Shown one piece after another: positions 54,801-64,000 of a stretch of DNA of 64,000 bases. Positions within the stretch are counted from its first letter, which is position 1. Each line of letters starts with the position of its first letter. A model generated the notes under the pieces. The model worked only from the letters and a program-made list of their open reading frames with translations, searched no databases and was not told the DNA's origin. The position numbers and the translations under genes were made by a program. The stretch comes from Pseudopithomyces maydicus (lineage: Eukaryota > Ascomycota > Dothideomycetes > Pleosporales > Didymosphaeriaceae): contig JANTUC010000010.1 of assembly GCA_026873275.1 (NCBI GenBank), forward strand, positions 1,488,001 through 1,552,000, written 5' to 3'.

Positions 54801-55888
54801 ATGTCTTCCTCGTCGCAGGTGACCGAGTCATGGATATCGTCGTTTTGCGGCCTGCTCGGCCATGAGTACTTCGCTGAGGTGTCCGAGGACTTCATTGAAG
54901 ACGACTTCAACCTCACCGGTCTGCAGTCCCAGGTGCCCATGTACAAGGAGGCACTGGAAATGATACTGGACGTGGAGCCGGAGGACGACGACGACGAGGA
55001 AGAGGAAGAGGAAGAGGACGAGGAGGACGATGAGATACTGGGCGATGATAGGCCGGCATACAGGAGAGCCAGCGACCGAAGACACCTCCGGATAGCCTCT
55101 GATCTCAGTGTGATAGAAAGCTCCGCCGAGCTGCTGTACGGATTGATACACCAGCGCTACATCACCTCGCGACCCGGCATACAACAAATGGCAGAGAAGT
55201 ACGAGCTCCAGCACTTCGGCACATGCCCACGTGTCAACTGCAACTCGACCAAGGTGCTGCCCGTCGGCCTCAACGACAGCCCTGGCCACGAAACAGTGAA
55301 GCTGTTCTGCCCCTCCTGCCTCGACGTCTACACCCCTCCCAACTCGCGATTCCAAACCGTAGACGGCGCCTTCTTCGGCACTACCTTCCCCTCCTCTTCT
55401 TCATGACCTTCACCGACCTCGACATCGGCAGCGGCGTCCGCAACAACTCCTCAGGCGCAGCGCAAGCCCTCCTCCAAATACAAGCCGAAACCGCCGCAAA
55501 CGGTAGCAACTCCACCCCCTCAAACGTCACCTCCATAAATGGCGTAGCACCGCACAACCTCGCGCCTGGCATCGGCCACGGCAACATCTACGAGCCTCGC
55601 ATCTACGGGTTCAGGGTCAGCGAGCGCGCAAAGTCCGGCCCCCGCATGCGGTGGTTACGGATGAAGCCCGCGGATGTGACCGAGCTGGATGAGACGAGGC
55701 GGTACTGGGAGAACCCGCCGGATGATGCGGATCGGCCACATGATGATGACCAGAACATGGTGGATGTGGCGGAGGGCCGGGCGGTGGATAGCAGGAAGAA
55801 GATCGTGGGGAGGAGGAAACGGACGAATGGGTCCGGGAACGCGGGAGGTAGCCCGATGGACACGAACGGCGTGGGTGCTGCGGGTTAG
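54801..55888 (+). CDS. ckb1: Casein kinase II regulatory (beta) subunit, Ckb1 type (one-base frameshift)
   Basis: 362 residues if one base is restored; no intron. The start Met-Ser-Ser-Ser-Ser-Gln-Val-Thr-Glu-Ser-Trp-Ile leads to the conserved Phe-Cys-Gly-Leu-Leu-Gly-His-Glu-Tyr-Phe. An acidic run of about 25 Asp/Glu is characteristic of fungal Ckb1. The zinc ligands are in Cys-Pro-Arg-Val-Asn-Cys and Leu-Phe-Cys-Pro-Ser-Cys. At Phe-Phe-Gly-Thr-Thr-Phe-Pro the frame breaks: the literal sequence stops at 55404-55406, while the conserved continuation (Leu-Phe-Phe-Met-Thr-Phe, then Tyr-Glu-Pro-Arg-Ile-Tyr-Gly-Phe) lies one frame over. One extra C in the run 55388-55391 restores it. No intron can explain this without deleting the conserved core. 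CK2 beta stabilises and targets the kinase tetramer. C-terminal extension is Asp/Arg-rich. Confidence 0.88.
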
Positions 55889-57239
55889 GCGCCTGCGAGA
55901 ACGCACTTTGGGCGGTGGACGAGGTGCGTGGTGCATGGTGGGGGAGAGTTATCGGTTAGGAGTTGAGTGGATTTGGAGGAGCGATTGTGGACTTCAACAT
56001 GATGGAGTCGTATGTGACTCTGGTCGTTGTTGTGAAGCTCGAGGGGGAAAGCACAGGCAGGCAGGCGAGCAAGCAAGCAAAGCAAGCAAAGTAAGCAAAG
56101 AAAGGGGGAGGTGTGTTTTTTTGGGTTTAGATGTGTGGGCTTTTTATTTTCTCTCTCTTCTTCGCTCTTCTGATTCTGCTTTGTAGCTAGATGCCTCGAC
56201 GACGACGACATTTGCATGGCTGAATGCTGAGTGAGTGGGTGAGTGAGTGGGTGAGCATAGGCTTAATGAAATGCGCTTGGGATTGAGCATATGTGTTTTT
56301 TGGTACTTGGATGATTTGATTTAAGAAGTGTGGTTGGTTGACTGATTGACTAACCGACTGTAGGTTGAGAGGATGTGATCTTTGACAATAGATGACTGCG
56401 TATTCTTGTGGTCAAGTAAACGTGGTGTATGCAATTTCTTCTTTCTTCCAATTGTGCTTCTTCGTTAAGAACTAAGGTATTTCTCCTTTGCGTGAACACT
56501 TTTCCCTTTCAACCATGTAGTTGGATCCCATCTATGCAAATAACTGGCTAACTTTTCTTGACCCGCGGTACGTATATAACTGTAATCTCGAGATATCCTG
56601 TAATCTCTCTTATTACTCCTATCACGAACGATCTGGTAGCGTAATCACTGTTCAGTCTTTGTTGTTCAAGGGTAATTTGGACGCGGAAGGAAACTTGTTT
56701 AGACACATATACCAACGTTATTGATGATGGAAAAAGACAGTGATAATGCAAATATAAAAATCAAGCGTGATTGAAGGGACAACATTCTTTCGTCTTGAAA
56801 TAGAAATATTTATGTAAGAGTTATTTATATAAGAGTGCATGAAGCTTAGTGGTAGAGATTAAATATTCGAAGTGCAATATGTCTAATATATTAGAGCTGA
56901 GAAAATGAGAATTATGAGGATTGCACTGTGTGCAGATTGAAGTGCATTTAATTCGGAGCGTGGATCAAAGAAACGCGTCATAGCGGTGGTGAAAAGATAT
57001 GCATTGCCGCTACCAAAGAGTTGCTTTCAGCTTCCCCTCTGTTTCTTTACTCTCCTCGTCCCCGGATCGGCTGCTCGCGATGAAATGGAAGAATGACTGA
57101 TGTAGAGACACAAAAGACTGGAACGCACGTAATATTCGTAGAGATATTTGGTGGCTTTTTGAAACTGTATAAAGAAGATACAATAAATTAACCACCTTAT
57201 AGTGAAGCATGTGTATCATCGATCACCACACTTTCATTA
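55889..57239. other. AT-rich convergent intergenic region
   Basis: 1.35 kb between CK2 beta and Trs65 3' ends. It begins with an AAGCAAGC-type repeat near 56068-56100 and a GTGAGTGG repeat near 56228-56252, then becomes strongly AT-rich from 56280 to 57000. No conserved frame, tRNA or element ends seen. Confidence 0.4.
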
Positions 57240-59124
57240 CTAAGGAGCCTCCTTCTCAACTGCAACTATTGTAGGTACATCACGTATATCCGACGTCTCA
57301 TTTGTCGCTAGATCCACAAGCCTGACAGCGTCCACAGAGAGTACGCCAGCTGAGAGTGCTAAGAACTTCAGATCTGCCGTATAGCAAGCACCGGGTGCCA
57401 AATGACTGGTCCATGTTAGCAGGAATTCCAATAATACTATGAAAAATGGTTGAGACGAACCCAATTCTGATATCCGTTGTCAAACATATCAGCTCTGCTG
57501 TTTCCGTGCGAGCATTTTTCTGTTTCGCGTAAACGACGTTCTCATCCACTACGGCGCTTGCTACCATGTCCTTTCGATCGGAACGGTATCCTGCTATGGA
57601 TGATGCTGATGAGAGCGGTCTTTGCCTGTCGTAGTCTCTTCGTCTCTTCGGGATGACTATAGCGGCCAGTTTACGCGTCTTATCAGAGCGATTCACAATG
57701 AAGACGTTCCAATTGAACATCTCGCCAACCGTCACTTCGGGTGGTCCGCTTATTGTTAGGGTGACGTGTATCGAGGTGTCCTGCGGCTTTTCAGGCGGTT
57801 GACCTTCAGACTCGTGGACAGACGCCTGATCGGAAGCAGCAGGTTTCAATGCGTGTGCTAGGGGATTGCTGACTCTGTGTGCTGCCTTCACTAACGCGGA
57901 ATTCTGCTCTGCGGAGAAGTCTACAGCACTCTGCCATCCGATAGTGACCAGTGGGTGGCATTCATCCGAGACCAGTACCTTGGCCTTGATTTCTAAAGTC
58001 AGCAGGTGGCCTTCGGCGCCGAGAAGGGGCGTGCCATCAGGAGCCAGCTCTGGCGTAATTTTGTAGAGGGAGGTGAGCTGGTCACCGGGCTTATGAATAT
58101 GTTTGATGATATCCTGGTCGGATAAGGCCTTCACATCGCCACCACGCAACGATAACTGCACATCATTGATGGTCAGCCGGCAACCGGTGATGTACGCAAC
58201 TTCAAGGTCCAACGAAGCCATAAGAGACAAATCGTTTATAGCGGTCTGGACTTTCGAATATCTCACTCGCCAAATAAGTGCTGGTAATGCTCGGAAGAGG
58301 CGCCGTTGTCCTGTTCGAATCGGTCTGGTCAGTTCTTTTGCCACTGGTGCAGTTGGTGCAATTTTGTTGATCCTCAGTGCAGAAAGACGTGGGTTAATCC
58401 CTGCCAAGGCAGGATCACTTTCGAATGACTGGAGAAGATTCAATGCTGTTGGCACCCGACTTGGCAGGTATTCGTCCTCAAGGACACTTTTCCTTTCTGC
58501 TGGCTTCAAAGATGCCGTTGGCTGGAAGTAAACTGCTGGTTTGTGGAATCTCCCTCTTGGACGGCCTTGTCACGTCAGTTCATCACAAGACTTGGGCGCA
58601 GCTGGAGCTCACTGATGAATGTTTCTAGTTTCCAGACGACATAGATATGTGCGGACCCTTCTTCATCATGACGCACGATGACAGGCTCATTTGCATCGGT
58701 GATGGTTCCAGAAGCAATGACCTCTTTTGGAGGTGAACCTTTCCCCTCTGCTTCGGGAGGGGTGCTGTACTGAAAGCAATGGCCTCGACATTGATTGCTA
58801 GTCTTGCTAGGTAACCTTTCAAGGTGGCATCTTCCATAACAGGCGTACGGAAGACGACATAAACGGGCAATAGTTCATCTGTGATCTCATGCATGAGTGA
58901 GAGTATGCGTGAATGTTGGACATGACCAGCATACCGAAGAGTAGCACTTGACGCTGAGAAAGAAAAGGTAAAACGGAAGTATTGTCTTTTTCAGTGGTCC
59001 CATCCCATGAGCTGATTTCATCTGCTACGTCGAACTCAGAATCTGAGGGGACCACTGCTTCTAACACCGAGCTCTCGACGAACTCGGCGCTCCCCCGTGG
59101 CTGCACCTCTGGGAGAGACGCCAT
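57240..59124 (-). CDS. trs65: TRAPP complex subunit Trs65 (one-base frameshift)
   Basis: Minus-strand exons 59124-58935, 58878-58613, 58565-57461 and 57405-57240; 575 residues if one base is restored. Matches to the fungal Trs65 family: Asp-Glu-Leu-Leu-Pro-Val-Tyr-Val-Val-Phe-Arg-Thr-Pro, Tyr-Leu-Ala-Arg-Leu-Ala-Ile, His-Ile-Tyr-Val-Val-Trp-Lys-Leu, Ala-Leu-Asn-Leu-Leu-Gln-Ser-Phe, Asn-Pro-Arg-Leu-Ser-Ala-Leu-Arg. At the end comes Leu-Ala-Pro-Gly-Ala-Cys-Tyr then Ala-Gly-Val-Leu-Ser-Val-Asp-Ala-Val-Arg. Trs65 belongs to TRAPPII, the Rab exchange factor of the late Golgi. Within exon 2 the frame changes at the G run 58760-58763 (plus strand). One added base makes exon 2 fit the phases of both neighbours exactly. 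All introns are 47-56 bp. Confidence 0.75.
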
Positions 59125-59423
59125 GGTGAAGGGGACAGTGGGTGGGCTGAGCTATGGAACTGGCTTCACACGTGATTGTCTAAGTGAGGCGACCGTGAGA
59201 GAACATTGGCCAAGTATTCACCTTGGGTGTTTGATAGGTTGAAAGTAGACATGCAGGCGGGACGCTGCGCCGGTCGCGCCTGCCTTACCTCCCTCGCTTG
59301 CAGCTGCAACGTGTGGTCCGTGCGTCGAAACTTCTTAGGTAGGTTTGCGCCTGGCCTCTCACTTCCCCAAACGTGACCTCGCGACAGCTGCACGCGCACG
59401 ACTTCACATCTCGCAACACCGCC
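59125..59423. promoter_or_regulatory. Shared divergent promoter, trs65 / prp40
   Basis: 299 bp between two start codons on opposite strands. Composition is mixed; no particular motif identified. Confidence 0.45.
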
Positions 59424-61996
59424 ATGAACGGATTTGCGACGCCAAATGGCATGCCCTACCCGCCCCCGGGAGGCATGCCGCAGCCTGCCACGAGTGTATG
59501 GAAAGCTACCAAGACAGACGACGGCAAGGAGTACTATTACAACTCGGAGACCAAAGTGACTCAGTGGACCAAACCCGACGAGCTCAAGAGCAATGAGGAG
59601 CGCGCCACAGAAGGTACCGAGTGGCATATTCATACAGCCAACGGGAGGCCATACTGGGCGCACAGTGTGACGAAGGCGACGCGCTGGGACCCGCCGCCTG
59701 AGGTCAAGGCAAAATTGGATCGTATGGTACAGGCTCCACCGCCAGTTCCTGGGTAAGTCATCTCTGAAGACTGTATAAACAACTGCCCAATGCTAACTGA
59801 AAGCTCAGAAACTCTTGGGCTGCAGGCCCTGCCATCCCCACCGGTCCCCGCGACCGCGACCAGGGCCGCTTCGAGCGCGAGCCCATGCGCGAACGTGATG
59901 TTTATCAGCCGGACCGACGAGACCGTGACCGTGATCGTGACCGTGACCGCGAGCGAGACTCTGGCTTTGGCGGTGGAGAGCGTGCGGGTGTGGCCTTCGC
60001 GCCTGCCAACGAGCTTCAGTTTGCCAACCCGAACGATGCCATGGCTGCATTCCACAAGCTACTCAAGTCGCTCAAAGTACAACCTGACTGGGAGTGGAAG
60101 CGTGTTATTCGTGCGGGTATTCGAGATCCCAACTGGCGCGCCATCCCGGAGCCGGAGAAGCGTGAAGAAGCCTTTAGGAAATATTGCGACGACCTCCGCG
60201 CAGAGGAGAAGAACAAGGAACAAAGCAGACAGGAAAAACTGCGCGCCGACTTTATGGCAATGCTGCGCTCCCACCCTGAGATCGTACACTACACCCGGTG
60301 GCGTACCGCCCGTCCGATCTTGGAAGATGAAACCATTTTCCGCTCCGCCAAGGACGATGATGAACGCCGCCGCCTCTTCGAAGAATACATTGTCACTCTC
60401 AAGCAAGCTCATGCGGAGCAGGAGAAAGAAGACAAGCGAACAGCCCTGGACGAACTTATGACGCTGATGCAGGGCCTTGAGCTGGAACCCTTCACCCGAT
60501 GGAAACAAGCCGAGGAACAGCTCAAGGCTAACCAGGAGTTCAACACTGAGAAGTTCAAACCTCTCCACCGTTTAGATGTTCTCTTGGCGTTTGAGAAACA
60601 CATCAAACAGCTTCAACGTGATCACAATGACAGAGTTCAAGCTGGTAATCGGGAGAAGCAACGCATTGAGCGTAAGAATAGGGATGGATTCAAGCAACTC
60701 TTAGAGGAGCTTAAGAACGACGGCAAGCTCAGGGCGGGTACGAAATGGAAGGAAATCCATCCCATCGTGGAGAACGACCCTCGTTACACTTCGATGCTCG
60801 GACAAGGCGGTTCGTCCCCACTCGATATGTTCTGGGATGCTCTCGAGCTACAAGAGCAACAATTCCGCACCCAGCGTCGTCACGCTCTGGACGTGCTCTT
60901 GGTGAGTTCATTTGCCCGAACTAGGTCATAATGTGATACTAATAGAGCAACAGGATGAGCGCTATGAGGTTACGACTACTACCCCCTATGAAGAATTTTT
61001 GAGTGTGATGCGCGCTAACCCACGTACTGATCACATCGACGAACACACTATGAAAAGCATCTTTGACTATGTTGTGGCTAAGGTTAAAAAGCGAGCTGTC
61101 GAGGAGCAACAAGAACAGGAGCACGATGCACGCTACGCCATGGATGACTTGCGCACTGTTTTGAAGCGCCTCGACCCTCCAGTGTCACTCACGGATACAT
61201 GGGAAACAGTACGCCCACGTGTCGAAAAGACGAAAGAGTACGCCGCACTGAAGTCGGACTCGCTTCGCCAATCTGCTTTCGATAAGTACATACGCCGCCT
61301 CAAGGAGAAGGAGAGCGATCGTCGTGATCGCAGCAGGCGCGACACTCGAGATAGGGATCGGGAGAGGGAGAGGGACAGACGGGACAGGAGAGGCGAAGAT
61401 CGTGAGTACCGCAACGGACACACCGATTCTCATCGGCGCCATCGTACCCGTACACGCTCGCCTGAACTAGACACTTACGCCGCAGAACGTCGCCGCGCCC
61501 AAGAGGATCGAGAGGCGCGTTATAGGAACAGCGACAGTACAGGTCTATCCCCTCCTCACCGTCGTGATCGTGAGCGAGAAGGCGATCGATACAACGGTTC
61601 TCGCCGCGGTAGTGGTGACTTTTATGGACGGGAGAGGCGTGAGCGCGAGGTCGAGCGCGAACGCTCGTACATCCCGCGAGGCGACCCCGCTGCTAGTCGT
61701 GCCGATCCGCGTGAGCGTAGTGTCAGCGAACTCGACTATGGTGACAGCACAGGGGCTCGCACCACCTCTGCTCGACGCCGGCGCGAGAGTGACGCGAGCT
61801 CAGTTAGGCGTGATTCCAAGGTAGGTGAACCAGCTTTGAAGTATTATAAGTTGCACTAACTTTATTATCAAAGCGACCGCGCTACTCTCCTCGTCCAGAT
61901 CGTAAGTCCAAGACTCCTGTTCCTGAACCTCCCGTCAAGGAAGAAGAGCGTGCTCTTCGCTCTGGGAGTGAGGAAGGCGAGATTGAGGAGGATTAG
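59424..61996 (+). CDS. prp40: Pre-mRNA processing protein Prp40
   Basis: Exons 59424-59752, 59809-60901, 60954-61820 and 61874-61996, 803 residues. Two WW domains: Trp-Lys-Ala through Val-Thr-Gln-Trp-Thr-Lys-Pro (about residues 25-55) and Trp-His-Ile through Ala-Thr-Arg-Trp-Asp-Pro-Pro (about 67-96). An Arg/Asp dipeptide stretch follows. Then come four or more FF domains (first Ala-Phe-His-Lys-Leu-Leu-Lys-Ser-Leu with Trp-Glu-Trp), spaced about 65-75 residues apart. The C-terminal 200 residues are Arg/Glu/Asp-rich and low complexity, longer than in yeast. Prp40 is a U1 snRNP protein that bridges the 5' splice site and branch-point proteins and binds the polymerase II tail. It ends Glu-Glu-Gly-Glu-Ile-Glu-Glu-Asp. 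Introns are 52-56 bp and in correct phase. Confidence 0.92.
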
Positions 61997-63156
61997 ATCG
62001 GCGTTGTCCACCTCGGAAACGTTGTTCTTTCCTCTTTGTTGACAGCCTAGGTCTTGCTCGTACAGGTCGCCCCTCGATGTCTCGCATCCATGCTCCCCAC
62101 GTACATCTCTACGTTGAGCGATGTGGCCCATTGGGCGCTGGTTTGTAAAGCTTGCTTTTCACTTCACTTCTTTCTCGTACCGGCCGCCCCTCGATGTCCA
62201 CATCAATGCTCCACACGTACTTGTCTACGTCGAGCAGTGTGGTACATTGGGCACTGGTTCATAGGGTGTGCTTTTCATTTACGGTCTCGCGCCTACAGGT
62301 GTCTTAGTTTGCGTGCCCAACGAGCTCGGGGGTAATGTGTTCTGGCTGGGTGAAGCCAATGGGTAGCAAAAGCTTTAATGTCCACAGGTATACGATAGTT
62401 TCTTTCCACTCTTTCGTTTTTGACGTGATGATGTGCATCTATCCATGCAGCGTGGTTACCAGATCTCATAAAATCCACACTGTTCTGGAAACTGTGATCC
62501 ATGTGCTCCACTGACCCTATTCACATATTTACGTACTGTCAACATCACGAGGCGTGGTATGCGGTGCGAAAAGTAAATCGTATATGCAAATTGAATGATC
62601 ATGCGCACATGCTAGGCGCCTTAATAATAAATGAACAGCTATCTATCTACTTGATGAGTAGGTGAACACAAACCGTGTCCAAACCCGGAACTAAGACTTT
62701 TTGGGTTCGCACGCCAAAGCATGCGTGTGGTATTTATGTATATCGATCGAATCATATGCGCATGCATTCATCGAGATGGACGGACGATGGCACATACCCA
62801 TCGTATGGGTACATACGCAGCCCAGCAGCGATCCCCTAACTTGACCCGCGCTATGCATGCATGCAGTCGGTAATGTACGTATATATCTCTTGTCCAGTCG
62901 ACATACCAACCACACGCAACACATAGCACAGGAGGACGACCGCCGCGCCGCGCCGTCATCTTCCTCGTCGGCCTCGTCCCCCGCGCTCTCCTCATCCAAC
63001 AAGGTCCCGTGCCGCGCCCTCAGCCCGCGTCTCTTGTTGCCCCCCTTGGTCACGCGGCCACGGCGACGGCACCGACAACCACGACCCCGACCACTGCTCT
63101 GCCCGTTCGGGCGGCGCCGGGGACCCCGCCTCTCATGCCTGTAGCCCTCAGCGTCT
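61997..63156. other. Convergent intergenic region, Prp40 / Rli1
   Basis: 1.16 kb between two 3' ends. The first 300 bp hold a diverged direct repeat (separate entry). From about 62500 to 62880 the sequence is AT-rich; from 62930 to 63140 it is C/G-rich with GCC repeats. The long Ser/Thr-rich frame on the minus strand there is a composition artefact. Confidence 0.4.
62057..62285. repeat. Diverged tandem duplication, two units of about 115 bp
   Basis: Unit 1 starts near 62057 and unit 2 near 62174, so the period is about 117 bp. Both open with CTCGTAC, then share GCCCCTCGATGTC, CACGTAC, TCTACGT, GAGC, CATTGGGC, CTGGTT and TGCTTTTCA in the same order. Many differences are C/T or G/A changes. 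It lies directly downstream of the Prp40 stop codon, so it is probably in its 3' untranslated region. Confidence 0.75.
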
Positions 63157-64000
63157 TCAGGCCTCGTCCTCGAGGAAGAAGTAGTTGCCGTTGAGCTTCT
63201 GCTCCTGGTCGAGCTGGGAGTTGTACTTGTTGATGCGGGGGCGGTAGCTGTTGGGGTCGCGGCGGAAGGTGACGTCGAGGTTCTTGAGGAACTTGTTGCA
63301 GCCCGTAAGGAGGGACTCGGGGGTGTTTGCGCGGGACTTGATGGCGGGCTGGCCGTCGAAGACGATGACGCGGTCGGCGAGGTAGGTGGCCATGATGAAA
63401 TCGTGCTCGACGACGAAGGCCGTCTTCTTGGCGTGCATGATGAAGCGCTTGATGACGCGGGCGGCGACGATACGCTGCTCGGAATCGAGGTACGCCGAGG
63501 GCTCGTCGATGAGGTAGATGTCGGCGGGCATACCGAGGGCGAGGACAATGGCGACACGTTGCAGTTCTCCGCCGGAGAGGTTCTGCACTTCTTGGTCGAT
63601 GAAGTCGTCCATCTTGAGGGGCTTGTAGACGTCCGTCTGGAACTGGGGGGAGAGGAAGGCAGCCTTGATCTTCTTGAAGAAGAGCTGGCGGACGGTACCG
63701 GTGAACTTAGGGGTGATCTTCTGGGGCTTCATGGAGATGTTCATGGGGGGAATCTTCTTGCCGTCGTCGGGCTGGAGGGCACCGGCGAGCATCTTACAGA
63801 AGGTGGTCTTTCCGGTACCGTTCTCACCCATCATGACGATGATTTCCGAGTCGGTGAACTGACCCGCTTCGACGTTCAGCTGGAAGTCACCCAGGGTCTT
63901 GGACATCTTGGGGTAGCCGTAGGCGTGGGACTTGTCCGAGAGGAACTCCTCACCAGCCTCACCGATACGGAACTGCAGAGATTCCTCACGGAAACGCAAG
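63157..64000 (-). CDS. rli1: ABC-type ribosome recycling factor Rli1/ABCE1 (partial, 3' part)
   Basis: The 5' end lies beyond the window; 280 C-terminal residues are present without an intron. The second ATPase domain has Walker A Gly-Glu-Asn-Gly-Thr-Gly-Lys-Thr-Thr, the Q-loop region Ser-Pro-Gln-Phe, and the signature Leu-Ser-Gly-Gly-Glu-Leu-Gln-Arg. Walker B is Ile-Tyr-Leu-Ile-Asp-Glu-Pro-Ser-Ala-Tyr-Leu-Asp, with the switch His in Val-Glu-His-Asp. The hinge-type Arg-Asp-Pro-Asn-Ser-Tyr-Arg-Pro-Arg-Ile-Asn-Lys near the end is diagnostic for Rli1. The protein carries two 4Fe-4S clusters in its missing N-terminus. It splits terminated ribosomes with eRF1 and assists initiation and ribosome export. 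Stop codon at 63157-63159. Confidence 0.95.
   Translation of the reverse strand, partial: LRFREESLQFRIGEAGEEFLSDKSHAYGYPKMSKTLGDFQLNVEAGQFTDSEIIVMMGENGTGKTTFCKMLAGALQPDDGKKIPPMNISMKPQKITPKFTGTVRQLFFKKIKAAFLSPQFQTDVYKPLKMDDFIDQEVQNLSGGELQRVAIVLALGMPADIYLIDEPSAYLDSEQRIVAARVIKRFIMHAKKTAFVVEHDFIMATYLADRVIVFDGQPAIKSRANTPESLLTGCNKFLKNLDVTFRRDPNSYRPRINKYNSQLDQEQKLNGNYFFLEDEA

Noticed and set aside
55300..55432. Intron from GTAGAC to the AG near 55430 as explanation for the CK2 beta frame change
   Set aside because: It would remove the conserved Ala-Phe-Phe-Gly-Thr-Thr-Phe-Pro core of the subunit, so it cannot be the native structure.
58750..58815. Short intron (GTTACC to TTTCAG) as explanation for the Trs65 frame change
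   Set aside because: It would delete the conserved Tyr-Leu-Ala-Arg-Leu-Ala-Ile segment and does not fix the phase relation as simply as one missing base.
62691..63557. 288-codon Ser/Thr/Pro-rich frame overlapping the Rli1 C-terminus
   Set aside because: Its first half lies antiframe to the certain Rli1 coding sequence and its composition follows GC skew; it is a shadow frame.
1..64000. CRISPR arrays, insertion sequences, LTR or other transposon ends, rRNA genes
   Set aside because: No spaced direct repeats, terminal repeats, transposase or reverse-transcriptase motifs, or rRNA sequence were found by eye on either strand.

Overview
The window looks like nuclear DNA from a filamentous ascomycete (Pezizomycotina). 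Genes have short GT-AG introns, mostly 44-60 bp with CTAAC/CTGAC branch sites. Intergenic spaces are short. The gene set includes typical Pezizomycotina families: a CTF1/Far-type fatty-acid regulator, an NRC-2 kinase, a fungal SCAP-like sterol sensor and Trs65. I cannot name the genus. No prokaryotic, viral, CRISPR, transposon, rRNA or convincing tRNA features were seen.

Layout. 0-8 kb: LYR-motif protein; the divergent pair Gir2-like RWD protein / Acl4-like ribosomal-protein chaperone; SCAP-like sterol-sensing protein. 9-21 kb: ethanolamine kinase; a large CTF1/Far-family zinc-cluster regulator with a 2.6-kb upstream region; an MFS transporter; an acyl-CoA dehydrogenase ending in the peroxisomal signal SKL. 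21-31.5 kb: F-box protein, TAF10, mitochondrial uS19, MRE11, and a large unrecognised protein that begins with a 4E-T-like eIF4E-binding motif. 33-48 kb: NRC-2-type AGC kinase, DASH subunit Dad3, mitochondrial uS5, Trm2, Arp3, a taspase-like threonine hydrolase and the TFIIH subunit Tfb4. 48.8-54 kb: a Baeyer-Villiger-type flavin monooxygenase followed by a second Zn2Cys6 regulator. 54.8-64 kb: CK2 beta (Ckb1), Trs65, Prp40 and the 3' part of the ABC protein Rli1, whose 5' end lies outside the window.

Most genes are housekeeping, serving translation and ribosome biogenesis, transcription, splicing, DNA repair, trafficking and cytoskeleton. Several pairs share short divergent promoters of 215-300 bp. 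The accessory-looking parts are the lipid-flavoured stretch at 11.9-20.8 kb and the monooxygenase/regulator pair at 48.8-53.8 kb.

The most important observation for a user of this sequence is that four otherwise intact conserved genes (SCAP-like, the monooxygenase, CK2 beta, Trs65) are each broken by what looks like exactly one missing base in or beside a C/G homopolymer. The regulator at 11.9 kb may be a fifth case. This pattern suggests sequencing or assembly indels rather than four decaying genes. The most interesting biological candidate is the 28.4-31.5 kb gene, a possible fungal 4E-T-like translational repressor.
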